From NCBI RefSeq assembly GCF_003853705.1, contig NZ_QTQI01000026.1:47532-111531 (forward strand): a DNA stretch of 64,000 bases, in the 5' to 3' direction. The notes beneath the pieces are model-generated. The model was not told the origin of the DNA, did not search any database, and worked only from the letters and a program-made list of their open reading frames with translations. The first letter of the stretch is position 1. Each line of letters begins with the position of its first letter. The DNA is from Burkholderia sp. Bp8992. Its GTDB lineage: Bacteria; Pseudomonadota; Gammaproteobacteria; Burkholderiales; Burkholderiaceae. Shown here one piece after another: positions 37,811 through 45,871 of this stretch. The position numbers were made by a program, and so were the translations under genes.

Positions 37811-38806
37811 ATGTCGACCGCGCCGATTTCCACGCCTACCGCGCAGGACGCGAGCCGCGCCCGCCGCGCGCAATTCGTCCGTCTCGTGCAGGCGCGCGGC
37901 GCGATCGCGATCCTCGTGCTCGTGTGCCTGATCGCCGGCCGCGTGTTTCCGCATTTCCTGAGCGCGCCGAACCTGCTCGACATCGTCGCGGCCGCCGCGT
38001 TCGTCGCGCTGATCACGATCGGGCAGAGCTTCGTCATCATCCTCGGCGGGTTCGACCTGTCGGTCGGCTCGCTCGTCGGGCTCGGCACCGTGATTGCCGC
38101 GTATGCGGCGCCGTATGGCTGGGGCGCGGCGCTCGCCGCACCCGTCTGCGCCGGGCTGATCGTCGGGCTCATGAACGGCTGGCTGATCGCACGGGCGCGG
38201 ATGGCGCCGTTCATCGTCACGCTCGCCGCGCTGCTCGGGTTGAAAGGGCTGGCGCTCGTGCTCGCGAGCCAGGACATGCTGATCGCGAATCCCGGGTTCT
38301 TCGCGACGATCGCGAACGGTACGCTGTTCGGGATCGGCAATCTCGTCTGGATCGTGCTCGTCGCGTACCTCGTCGCCGCGTTCGTGCTGAATCACACGCG
38401 CTACGGCGCGGGCGTGTTCGCGATCGGCGGCAACGAGGAAGCCGCGCGGATGCTCGGCGTGAACGTCGAAGGGCTCAAGATCGTCACGTACGGGCTGAGC
38501 GGGGCGCTCGCGGGGCTCGCCGGCGCGCTGCTCGCGTCGCGGCTCGATTCGGGCCTGCCGGGCGCGGGCAACAGCTACGAACTGCAGTCGATCGCCGCGG
38601 CGGTGATCGGCGGCGTGCTGCTGACGGGCGGCGTCGGCACGCTGTTCGGGCCGCTCGCGGGCGTGCTGCTGCTCGGCGTGATCGAGAACGTGATCAACCA
38701 GGTCGGCACGTTGAGCCCGTACTACCAGAACCTCGCGAGCGGCGCGTTCCTGCTGCTCGCGGTGATCGCGCAGACGCTGCTGACGGGCAAGCGGCGCAAG
38801 CGGTGA
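37811..38806 (+). CDS. Sugar ABC transporter permease (YjfF-like)
   Basis: 331 residues, same family as the preceding gene: GGFDLSVGSLVGLGTVIAAY, MNGWLIARARMAPFIVTLAA, AIGGNEEAARMLGVNVE and AAAVIGGVLLTGGVGTLFGP. The ATG sits one base after the upstream stop codon, implying translational coupling. It completes a YtfQRT-YjfF-type importer. No sugar kinase or dehydrogenase follows, so catabolism must be encoded elsewhere. Confidence 0.88.
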   Translation: MSTAPISTPTAQDASRARRAQFVRLVQARGAIAILVLVCLIAGRVFPHFLSAPNLLDIVAAAAFVALITIGQSFVIILGGFDLSVGSLVGLGTVIAAYAAPYGWGAALAAPVCAGLIVGLMNGWLIARARMAPFIVTLAALLGLKGLALVLASQDMLIANPGFFATIANGTLFGIGNLVWIVLVAYLVAAFVLNHTRYGAGVFAIGGNEEAARMLGVNVEGLKIVTYGLSGALAGLAGALLASRLDSGLPGAGNSYELQSIAAAVIGGVLLTGGVGTLFGPLAGVLLLGVIENVINQVGTLSPYYQNLASGAFLLLAVIAQTLLTGKRRKR

Positions 38807-38885
38807 TGCGCACGGTTGCGTGCAGCTGCAAACTGGAACGCTAAATGCTTGTCACGCGTGATCCTTTCGATGAAGGAGCACGACG

Positions 38886-39320
38886 ATGAGCACACCGACC
38901 ACCACCGCCTTTTCCCACGTCAGGCCGCAGGACACCGTATTTCGCGGCGAAGGCCTGCGCGACTTCTTCCTGTATCGCGATCTTGGCATCGCGGCCGCGA
39001 CGAACGGCAAGGTCGTCGCGCAACTCGTCAGGGCAAATCATGCACCGGAGGCGGGCACCGGCTGGCACCGTCACGAGGCCGAGTTCCATATCGTGATCAT
39101 GCTGAAGGGCTGGGCGCGCTTCATGTACGGCGAACAGGAAACGCTGGTGGCCGCCGGCGACTGCGTGCACCAGGCGCCGGGGATCGTCCACTACCTGTTC
39201 GACTACTCGCCAGATATGGAGTACCTGGAGATCGTCGGGCCCGCCGATTTCAAGTCGATCGACGTCGACGGGCCGTGCGCGGTACCGACGCCGACGCCCT
39301 GGAGCGAGGCCGGCGCGTAG
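38886..39320 (+). CDS. Cupin-domain protein
   Basis: 144 residues, a single small beta-barrel. Cupin motif 1 is WHRHEAEFHIVIMLKGWARF (metal ligands H-x-H...E) and motif 2 has APGIVHYLFDYS with the last His. Metal-binding is therefore likely intact. Function is unknown; stand-alone cupins serve as isomerases, dioxygenases or binding proteins. It has its own ribosome site (AAGGAG) and an intrinsic terminator, so it is probably monocistronic. Confidence 0.8.
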   Translation: MSTPTTTAFSHVRPQDTVFRGEGLRDFFLYRDLGIAAATNGKVVAQLVRANHAPEAGTGWHRHEAEFHIVIMLKGWARFMYGEQETLVAAGDCVHQAPGIVHYLFDYSPDMEYLEIVGPADFKSIDVDGPCAVPTPTPWSEAGA

Positions 39321-39351
39321 CTTTCACGCGTTGCTGCACACGCTGTCGACG

Positions 39352-39374
39352 AACCGCCTTCGGGCGGTTTTTTA
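39352..39374 (+). terminator. Intrinsic terminator after cupin gene
   Basis: AACCGCC-TTCG-GGCGGTT followed by TTTTA: a tetraloop hairpin with a T-run. Confidence 0.9.
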
Positions 39375-39615
39375 TTTCGCCATCGGCACCCGCGACGGGC
39401 TTCCTTCGCTTCGACGCGTTGCTTCGAATTCCCAAGCGTTCCCGAGCTGAAGATCCGGAAAGAAAGGAAAGGCATTCGTCAGCTTCGACGGCCGATTGGC
39501 GATGCGATGTCAAAGATCGTCAATTGCACGCACGCGCGGTGCACGGCCTGTCGACGACCGGCGTTAAGGAGGTACCAGCCGGATCACCGGCTGACCTATC
39601 CGGGAGAGTTTCACC

Positions 39616-39753
39616 ATGAACCGCATCGCGAAGATCCTGACGGCAACCGCACTGGCTTGCGCCGTGCTCGTGCCGGCACTGGCCGAAGCGCATTCGCACC
39701 GCGTGTGCCACTTCGATCATCACCACCATCGCGTGTGCCGCTGGGTGCGGTAA
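39616..39753 (+). CDS. HHHH-motif small secreted protein
   Basis: 45 codons: a signal peptide (MNRIAKILTATALACAVLV to ALAEA) and a tiny mature part of about 20 residues, HSHRVCHFDHHHHRVCRWVR, with two Cys and six His. It matches the Burkholderia HHHH-motif protein type. The mature peptide could bind Zn, Cu or Ni in the periplasm, but no function is known. The 295 bp before it contain no other gene, only the cupin terminator and a small CAGCCGG/CCGGCTG hairpin just upstream. Confidence 0.75.
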   Translation: MNRIAKILTATALACAVLVPALAEAHSHRVCHFDHHHHRVCRWVR

Positions 39754-39814
39754 ACGTGGTCTTTCCCGGGGATGTCCCGGACGTTTCATCTTTCAGGCAA
39801 ATCAGGAGAGGATC

Positions 39815-40279
39815 ATGAAAAAGACGATGTTGATCGCCGCGCTGGTCGCCGGCATGGGTATGTCGATCGGTGCGTTCGCGCAGGTTCCGGCCAGCGCGCC
39901 GGCCGGCACGACCGGTCTGTGCAAGGACGGCTCGTTCTACTCGGGCGCGTCGAAGAAGGGCGCATGTGCCGGCCACAAGGGCGTGAAGGCGTGGTACGGC
40001 GCATCGGCCGCTGCCGCGGCGAGCGCGCCGGCAGCAGCACCGGCCACGGCGGCTTCCGCTGCGCCGGCATCGGGCGCCGCACCCGCGAAGAGCGCCGCCG
40101 CAACGACCGCAGCAGCGCCGGGCGGCGGTGCGGGCAAGGTGTGGGCGAACGACAGCACGAAGGTCTATCACTGCTCGACCGACAAGTACTACGGCAAGAC
40201 GAAGCACGGCAGCTACATGTCGGAAGCCGACGCGAAGGCGAAGGGCTACCACGCGTCGCACGGCAAGGCCTGCTCGTAA
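39815..40279 (+). CDS. Secreted DUF3761 protein with two DUF3761-like segments
   Basis: 154 residues. The signal peptide ends GAFAQ; a first segment (GLCKDGSFYSGASKKGACAGHKGVKAWYG) is the DUF3761 core, then a 55-residue Ala/Pro/Ser-rich linker and a second module, VYHCSTDKYYGKTKHGSYM to ASHGKACS. Both modules pair cysteines. It is the gene after the HHHH-motif peptide, 61 bp away, and both are exported. Unknown function; likely periplasmic or surface. Confidence 0.75.
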   Translation: MKKTMLIAALVAGMGMSIGAFAQVPASAPAGTTGLCKDGSFYSGASKKGACAGHKGVKAWYGASAAAAASAPAAAPATAASAAPASGAAPAKSAAATTAAAPGGGAGKVWANDSTKVYHCSTDKYYGKTKHGSYMSEADAKAKGYHASHGKACS

Positions 40280-40338
40280 CGCAGAGCCGGCGCGCGCGTG
40301 CAGTCGAGCGCGCGTCGTCCGAACGCGGCAGCACACGT

Positions 40339-40361
40339 CGCCCCGCCTCTCCGGCGGGGCG
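40339..40361. terminator. Bidirectional hairpin between DUF3761 and phaZ
   Basis: CGCCCCGCC-TCTCC-GGCGGGGCG, a 9-bp perfect stem between convergent genes. Confidence 0.7.
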
Positions 40362-40385
40362 ATTCATTTGCAGCGCCGTGCACGC

Positions 40386-41741
40386 TCAGTGCGCGAGATG
40401 CGATCGCGTTTCGGTCGCCGCGTCATCCCCGGTTGCGCGCGCATCGAGCAGCGCGCGCAGCGTGACGTAGTGGGTGCCGCTTGCGTCGCCTTCCGCGGTC
40501 GCGGTGCGATCGTACGGCTCGTTGTCGTGGATCGTCGCCCGCACGATCGGATAGATCTGCGTTTCCCACCGGCTGCCGTTGAACACGCCGTAGTGCCCCA
40601 CACCCGTCTGTACGTGGTGCGTCTTCAGATACGGCGGTAAACCCGAACACAGTTCCTGCGCGGCCACCGTCTGGCCTACTGCGCAGATATCGTCTTTCTC
40701 GCCTTCGATCGTCAACAGCGCGGTGCGATGAATCGCAGCCGGTTCGACGAGCCTGTCGCCGACGACCAACTCGCCGCGCGCGAGCGCGTATTGCTGGAAC
40801 ACCTTCTCGACCGTTTCCAGATAGAACTCCGCGGTGAGATCGGCCGTCGCGAAGTATTCGTCGTAGAAGTGCCGCAGCGTGTCGGCTTTCGCTGGGTCGC
40901 CTTTTGCGCGTTCGTAGTACAGATCGGCGAACGACGCCGCATGCCGGTCCGGGTTCATCGACATGAACGCGCCCACTTGCACGAAGCCCGGATACACGCA
41001 CCGCTGCGCGCCGACGAAACCCGTCGGCACCACGCTGATCAGGTTGCGCGCGAACCATTCGATCGGCTGGCTCGTCGCGAGTTCGTTGACCTTCGTCGGA
41101 TTCACGCGGCAGTCGATCGGGCCGGCCATCAGCGTGAGGCTCGCCGGTTGTGCCGGATCGCCGCCGGCCGCCATCAGCGCAACTGCCGCCAGCGACGCGA
41201 CGGTCGGTTGGCAGATCGCCAGCACGTGCGCGTCCGGGCCAATGTGGCGGATGAAGTCGACCACGTGCGTGACGTATTCGTCGAAACCGAAGCGGCCGGC
41301 TGCCAGCGGGATGTCGCGCGGGTTGTGCCAGTCGGTGATGTACACGTCGTGATCGGCCAGCATCGTGCGTACCGTGCCGCGCAGCAGTGTCGCGAAGTGC
41401 CCGGACATCGGCGCGACGATCAGCACGCGCGGTTGGCGCGTGACCGCCCGCGCCTTGCGGAAATGCAGCAGCGTCCCGAACGGTGTCGTTGTCGCCGCTT
41501 CCTCGACGATCGGCACCGTTTCGCCGTCGACGACGATCGACTCGATCCCGAACGGCGGGCGCCGGTGCGAGAACGCGCAGCATTCGAGCAGTTCGCACAG
41601 CGCGTCGACCATGCGGCCCGTCGGTGTCGACGTCGCCGGCGGCCACAGCGACATCGTCGCGCGCGTGGCGGCTGCCCATGCGCGCGCCGGGCGCAGGCAT
41701 TCAGCAGACCATTGATAAAACGGATAGGCAAGCAGGTTCAT
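40386..41741 (-). CDS. phaZ: Intracellular poly(3-hydroxybutyrate) depolymerase
   Basis: 451 residues, alpha/beta hydrolase of the PhaZ1 (PHB_depo_C) family that mobilises intracellular PHB granules. Instead of a serine lipase box it has AICQPTV with Cys177 as nucleophile, as in Ralstonia PhaZ1. The other triad members are expected in GEKDDICAVGQT (Asp) and GVGHYGVFNGSRW (His). There is no signal peptide, consistent with a cytosolic granule enzyme. The start MNLLAYPFYQW is the family N-terminus; a 91-residue Arg-rich upstream extension was discarded. Confidence 0.93.
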   Translation of the reverse strand: MNLLAYPFYQWSAECLRPARAWAAATRATMSLWPPATSTPTGRMVDALCELLECCAFSHRRPPFGIESIVVDGETVPIVEEAATTTPFGTLLHFRKARAVTRQPRVLIVAPMSGHFATLLRGTVRTMLADHDVYITDWHNPRDIPLAAGRFGFDEYVTHVVDFIRHIGPDAHVLAICQPTVASLAAVALMAAGGDPAQPASLTLMAGPIDCRVNPTKVNELATSQPIEWFARNLISVVPTGFVGAQRCVYPGFVQVGAFMSMNPDRHAASFADLYYERAKGDPAKADTLRHFYDEYFATADLTAEFYLETVEKVFQQYALARGELVVGDRLVEPAAIHRTALLTIEGEKDDICAVGQTVAAQELCSGLPPYLKTHHVQTGVGHYGVFNGSRWETQIYPIVRATIHDNEPYDRTATAEGDASGTHYVTLRALLDARATGDDAATETRSHLAH

Positions 41742-42030
41742 GGCCGTCGTTCGTTGCGCCGCAGAACAGGGAACGAGGCAAGCCGTGTGCCAGCATGCGG
41801 CTGGCACGCGCGTTGCACGCGGTTCGAGAGCGCGGCAGCGCAAGCGGCACGTGACGACGGATGGACGAAGGCGACGCGCCGCTGCGCCGTCCCGGCGCGC
41901 GATACGTGCCGCGATGCCGTGCGACGTTGCGCCAGTTCGGCGAACGGAGCGCACAGGTGTGGTGCGGGCGGTCGCACGGCGCGTCCGTTTGCGGTGCAGG
42001 GGCACGAACGACATTCAGCAGGGGAGTCAC

Positions 42031-42693
42031 ATGGAATCCAACGCACGGACGACGCTGACCATCAGCAGCCGCAATTACTCGTCATGGTCGATGCGCGGCT
42101 GGTTGCTCGCGAAGCTGAGCGGGCTCGCGTTCGAGACGATCAGCGTGCCGATCGATGCGACGTCGCGCGCGGAGTTGCTGCTGCTGTCGCCATCGATCCT
42201 CGTGCCGTGCCTGACGCACGACGGCAACGCGGTGTGGGACACGCTCGCGATCGCCGAATACCTGAACGAGATCCGCCCGCAGGCGCGGCTGCTGCCCGAC
42301 GACCGCCATGCACGCGCGCACTGCCGGTCGATTTGCGGCGAAATGCACTCCGGCTTCAGCGCATTGCGATCCGCGCTGCCGATGAACCTGCGCGGGCATT
42401 TCCCCGGCTTCCGGATCTGGTCGCGCGCGCAGCACGACATCGAGCGGATCGTGACGATCTGGCGCGAATGCCTCGCCGAGTACGGCGGCCCCTGGCTGTT
42501 CGGTGCGGAGATCGGCATTGCCGATGCGATGTACGCGCCGGTCGTCACGCGCTTCCTGACCTACGACTTGAAGCTCGAACCGGATGTCGCCGAATACTGC
42601 CTGCGCGTGCTCGCGCATCCGTTCGTCGCCGAGTGGATCGAAGCGGCGAAGGCCGAGCACGAAGACATCGACGAACTCGACATGGAGTTCTGA
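42031..42693 (+). CDS. Glutathione S-transferase family protein
   Basis: 220 residues. A thioredoxin-like N-terminal domain with the SSRNYSSWSMRGWLLAKLSG start, seen in a GST subgroup (catalytic Ser/Tyr region), VPCLTHDGNAVWDTLAIAEY (the glutathione gamma-glutamyl site, here Asp-Thr rather than Glu-Ser) and a helical C-terminal domain from about 90. The ATG at 42031 follows AGGGGAG. Divergent from phaZ. Substrate unknown. Confidence 0.85.
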   Translation: MESNARTTLTISSRNYSSWSMRGWLLAKLSGLAFETISVPIDATSRAELLLLSPSILVPCLTHDGNAVWDTLAIAEYLNEIRPQARLLPDDRHARAHCRSICGEMHSGFSALRSALPMNLRGHFPGFRIWSRAQHDIERIVTIWRECLAEYGGPWLFGAEIGIADAMYAPVVTRFLTYDLKLEPDVAEYCLRVLAHPFVAEWIEAAKAEHEDIDELDMEF

Positions 42694-42931
42694 CGCACGC
42701 ACTCGCCGCACACTTCCAATTTCGCGACATGCGCAAGAGGCGAAACGAACATTCGATGCGCTCGCGCAACTCGCAAACGTTTTACCTTGATTTCGGTTCG
42801 AAACGAGGACGAATTCCCTAAAGGATGTTGAGCCCGATGACGTAAACGAGTCACGGGGATGACTCGCGATCGCACGCTTCAGACGTGCGACGCGCAGTCC
42901 GCAACAACCAGCGCAGCAGGGGGATCGACTT

Positions 42932-44182
42932 GTGAATCGTCAGCAATCGTGGACGCGTACGGCGGCGCCCGGGGAAATCATCTATTCCGAGGGCTTCGCC
43001 GGCGAGCCCGTCATCTTTCTGATTACCGACGGCAAGGTCGAGCTGTCCACGCGATGCGACGACAAGCGCGTCATCGTCGCGACGCTCGGCCGTGGCGAGT
43101 TCTTCGGCGAATCGGCGTTGCTCGCGGCCGAACCGCGAGCGCATACCGCGAAGGCGCTGTCGTTCTGTCAGCTCACCGTCGTGCCGGCCAGCATGCTCGA
43201 TGACGAAATCGAGCGTGTGTCCGCGCTGCTGCGCCACATCGTGCGGACGATGATTCGCCGCGTGAAGCGCAAGGACGACCAGCTCGCTACCTACACGCAT
43301 GGCGACTTCATGCCGGGCGTGCTGTCGTATGCGCACCTGCTGGCGCTGATGGCGAACGCCGATGGGCGCGAAGCCGCTGACACGTGGGCGCGCCGGCCGA
43401 TGCAGGCCCATGCGGCCGAAACCTCGGTGCCGCTCGCCGAAGTGATCCGCAAATGCCGCGCGATTGCCGGCCACTCGCGCCCGCACGTGCTCGCGATGCT
43501 GCGACGCATGGAGAAGCTCAATCTCGTCACGATCGAAGCCGCGCAGGGTGACGCTGCCGGCAGCGCAACCGACCATGCGGCCTCGTCGGATGCGCGCCAG
43601 GTCGTCACGTTCGACGCCGCGCGCGTGATCGATCGCGCGCAGCAGGTGGCCGATCACGATCTCGACCTGTCGATCAACAGCGAACTCGAACTCATCGAAC
43701 TGGCCGATCTCGAATCGCTGATCGGCGTCGACAGGACGCTGCTGCTCAACAAGCTCTCGAACGGCGAGATCGCCGACGAAGTGTTCGCGTTCCGCAAATC
43801 GAAGGTGCTCAGTTTCGTCGAGCAGAAGGGTGTGGCGTACTTCTCGCGGCGCAACGGCCGTCGCGGCGGCGACGTGCGCGCGCTGGAGGACATCGTGTGG
43901 GTCGACCAGCGCACGCTGTTCGACGTGATCAGCGCGTTCGATACGTACGACCTCGCGAAGCTGATCGCGAACCTCGACGATCGCGCCGTGGCCGACAAGC
44001 TGTTTTCCGTGATGACCGAGGCGCGGCGCAACGAAGTGTCGTGGGTCATGCGCCGCGAGATCAAGCTCGATCCGATCGAGGTCGAGGAGATCGAGCAGCG
44101 CGTGCTGGATGCCGTGCGTGTGGCGAAGGCGCCTGCGGCGGGCGTGGCGCCGGTGGCGTCGACGTCGGCGTCGGATGCGTGA
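42932..44182 (+). CDS. Cyclic-nucleotide-binding / FliG-C-like fusion protein
   Basis: 416 residues, GTG start behind GCAGGGGG. Residues 8-95 are a cNMP-binding (CRP-type) domain whose phosphate cassette, FFGESALLAAEPRAHTA, keeps the Gly-Glu and the Arg that grips the cyclic phosphate. Residues about 165-200 look like a degenerate CRP winged helix. The C-terminal part carries two FliG-like units: a weak one at 258-300 and a clear FliG C-domain match at 317-398 (LEDIVWVDQRTLFDVISAFD, then KLFSVMTEARR and EVEEIEQRVLDAV). The five torque-associated charges of E. coli FliG (K264, R281, D288, D289, R297) align by eye to A, A, W, V and D. It is followed 13 bp later by MotA-like and MotB-like genes. 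Role inferred: a nucleotide-controlled rotor or stator-coupling adaptor. Confidence 0.8.
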   Translation: MNRQQSWTRTAAPGEIIYSEGFAGEPVIFLITDGKVELSTRCDDKRVIVATLGRGEFFGESALLAAEPRAHTAKALSFCQLTVVPASMLDDEIERVSALLRHIVRTMIRRVKRKDDQLATYTHGDFMPGVLSYAHLLALMANADGREAADTWARRPMQAHAAETSVPLAEVIRKCRAIAGHSRPHVLAMLRRMEKLNLVTIEAAQGDAAGSATDHAASSDARQVVTFDAARVIDRAQQVADHDLDLSINSELELIELADLESLIGVDRTLLLNKLSNGEIADEVFAFRKSKVLSFVEQKGVAYFSRRNGRRGGDVRALEDIVWVDQRTLFDVISAFDTYDLAKLIANLDDRAVADKLFSVMTEARRNEVSWVMRREIKLDPIEVEEIEQRVLDAVRVAKAPAAGVAPVASTSASDA

Positions 44183-44195
44183 AACGGAGAAGCGT

Positions 44196-44960
44196 ATGGA
44201 TCTGTTGACCCTGGCCGGTGTGGTGCTCGGCGGCGCGGCGATCGTGTTCGGTTTCGCACTCGAAGGCGGGCATTTCTCGATGCTGTTCCAGTTCGAGGCG
44301 CTCGTGATCGTGCTCGGCGGCACGCTCGGCGCGGTGATGATCCAGAACACGTGGGCGCGCTTCTTCGACGCGGTGAAGCAGCTGCGGCTCGCGTTCGTGC
44401 GCGCGCGCGAGGTCGATCGCAAGAACCTGTCCGACCTGCTCGAATGGGGTGATCGCGCGAAGCTCGACGGGTTGCTCGCATTCGAATCGATGGATGTGAG
44501 CGGCATTCATCCATTCGCGCGCCGCGGGCTCGAACTGCTCGCGAACGGCGTATCGACCGCCGTGCTCGAGGATGCGTTGCAGCGCGAGCTCGATGCGTAC
44601 GAACGCAGCCGCCTCGCCGCCGTGCGCGTGTGGCAGCAGGCCGGCGGTTATGCGCCGACCTTCGGCATTCTCGGCTCGGTGCTCGGGCTTGTGCAGGTGA
44701 CGAGCCATATTCTCGAACCCGCGCAACTCGGGCCGGGCATCGCGATGGCGTTCGTCGCGACGCTGTATGGCCTTGCGTTCGCGAACCTCGTGTTCCTGCC
44801 GCTGTACGGCAAGCTGCGCGCGCAGATCGACAGCGAGATGCGGTTCCGCAAGCTGTATCTCGACGGCTTGCTCGCGATTTCGCGCAAGGAGTCGCCGCAT
44901 ACGATCGAAACGCGCTTGACCGGCGACGTGCGCGGGCGCGCGGCGGAATCGCTGGCGTGA
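44196..44960 (+). CDS. MotA/PomA-like stator subunit
   Basis: 254-residue inner-membrane protein with four helices of the MotA/TolQ/ExbB channel family, closest in style to MotC/PomA (LEGGHFSMLFQFEALVIVLGGTLG near the start). The large cytoplasmic loop includes EWGDRAKLDGLLAFE, the region that in MotA contacts FliG. Prolines expected at the proton path are present in YAPTFGILGSVLGL and NLVFLPLYGKL. The ATG at 44196 has a GGAGA ribosome site 13 bp after the fusion gene, so it is in the same operon. Not accompanied by flagellar genes. Confidence 0.88.
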   Translation: MDLLTLAGVVLGGAAIVFGFALEGGHFSMLFQFEALVIVLGGTLGAVMIQNTWARFFDAVKQLRLAFVRAREVDRKNLSDLLEWGDRAKLDGLLAFESMDVSGIHPFARRGLELLANGVSTAVLEDALQRELDAYERSRLAAVRVWQQAGGYAPTFGILGSVLGLVQVTSHILEPAQLGPGIAMAFVATLYGLAFANLVFLPLYGKLRAQIDSEMRFRKLYLDGLLAISRKESPHTIETRLTGDVRGRAAESLA

Positions 44961-45030
44961 TGTTTGTGCGCTTTGTGCTTGCGCCTGGGCCTGTATCTGT
45001 ACCGCATGACGAACCCGGATTCCCGACAGC

Positions 45031-45702
45031 ATGACTGCTCGAACTGACGGCGCATCCGCTGCCGATCGCGACGATGACGAACTCGAAGGCGCGCAGTCCG
45101 GACGCTGGCTGATTTCGTACGCGGATCTCATCACGACGCTGATGGTGCTGTTTCTCGCGCTGTACGTGCTGCAGCTCGCGAAATACAACGCGCTCGATGC
45201 GCGGTACCAGACGCTCGCGCGGCAGGCCGGTGGTGCTGCGACTGCCGCCGCCGAACCCGTCAAGTCCGACGCTGCGCCGCCGTGGCTCGCGTTGCTCGAT
45301 TCGTTGAAGTCGAACGGCCGGATCTCGCTGGTGAAGGCGCCGCACGGTGTCGAGATCGGCATCGACGCGAAGATCCTGTTCAATGTCGGCGATGCGCGCT
45401 TGCTGCCCGATTCGTCGCCCGTGCTGAACCAGATTGCGCAGGCACTCGGCGATCACGCGACAGGCGACATCCTCGTCGAAGGCCACACGGACAACGTGCC
45501 GATCGCGAACGCGAAATACGAATCGAACTGGGAGCTGTCGTCGGCGCGTGCGGGCAGTGTCGTGCGCTACCTGACCGAGCGCGGTATCGCGCCGCATCAG
45601 CTGGCCGCGATCGGGCGGGCCGATACGCAGCCGCTCGTCGCGGGCGACGATGCTGCATCAAGGGCGCGAAACCGGCGCGTCACGATCTTTGTTGCCTACT
45701 GA
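45031..45702 (+). CDS. MotB-like stator subunit with OmpA peptidoglycan-binding domain
   Basis: 223 residues. A short cytoplasmic tail is followed by one helix bearing the ion-binding aspartate (Asp32 in ISYADLITTLMVLFLALYV) and, after a short linker, an OmpA/MotB domain (about 115-222) with VEGHTDNVPIANAKYESNWE, SARAGSVVRYL and ARNRRVTIF, which bind peptidoglycan. It is much shorter than E. coli MotB (308). Together with the preceding gene it should form a 5:2 ion-driven stator unit. Confidence 0.9.
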   Translation: MTARTDGASAADRDDDELEGAQSGRWLISYADLITTLMVLFLALYVLQLAKYNALDARYQTLARQAGGAATAAAEPVKSDAAPPWLALLDSLKSNGRISLVKAPHGVEIGIDAKILFNVGDARLLPDSSPVLNQIAQALGDHATGDILVEGHTDNVPIANAKYESNWELSSARAGSVVRYLTERGIAPHQLAAIGRADTQPLVAGDDAASRARNRRVTIFVAY

Positions 45703-45825
45703 TTCGCGTGGTACTTGCGTTGTGCCATCCCATATAGGCGGCCGCATATGCCCGCCTGTCATCAACATAACGAATCTCGCATGATTGGTATCTGAAATCA
45801 GCGATGCGGTTCTGCGTGTGCATGC

Positions 45826-45861
45826 CGATAACCCAAACTGGCTCAGACCGAGCGGTTATCG
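45826..45861. promoter_or_regulatory. Inverted repeat just upstream of the MCP gene
   Basis: CGATAACC (45826-45833) and GGTTATCG (45854-45861) are exact inverse copies, ending 10 bp before the MCP start. The left arm overlaps GCCGATAA (45824-45831), a perfect sigma-28 -10 box, but no TAAA element lies at the right distance. Confidence 0.35.
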
Positions 45862-45871
45862 AGGGTTCCCC

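Noticed and set aside
39560-39612. Possible riboswitch before the HHHH-motif gene
   Set aside because: Only a simple CAGCCGG/CCGGCTG hairpin is present; no known riboswitch core was recognised.
42812-42840. TAAA...CCGATGA possible flagellar promoter before the cNMP-FliG gene
   Set aside because: Spacing between the two boxes is about 10 bp, not 15, so it does not fit the sigma-28 consensus.
45824-45831. Perfect sigma-28 -10 box (GCCGATAA) before the MCP gene
   Set aside because: No TAAA-type -35 lies 15 bp upstream, and the box is part of an inverted repeat; kept only as a weak regulatory note.
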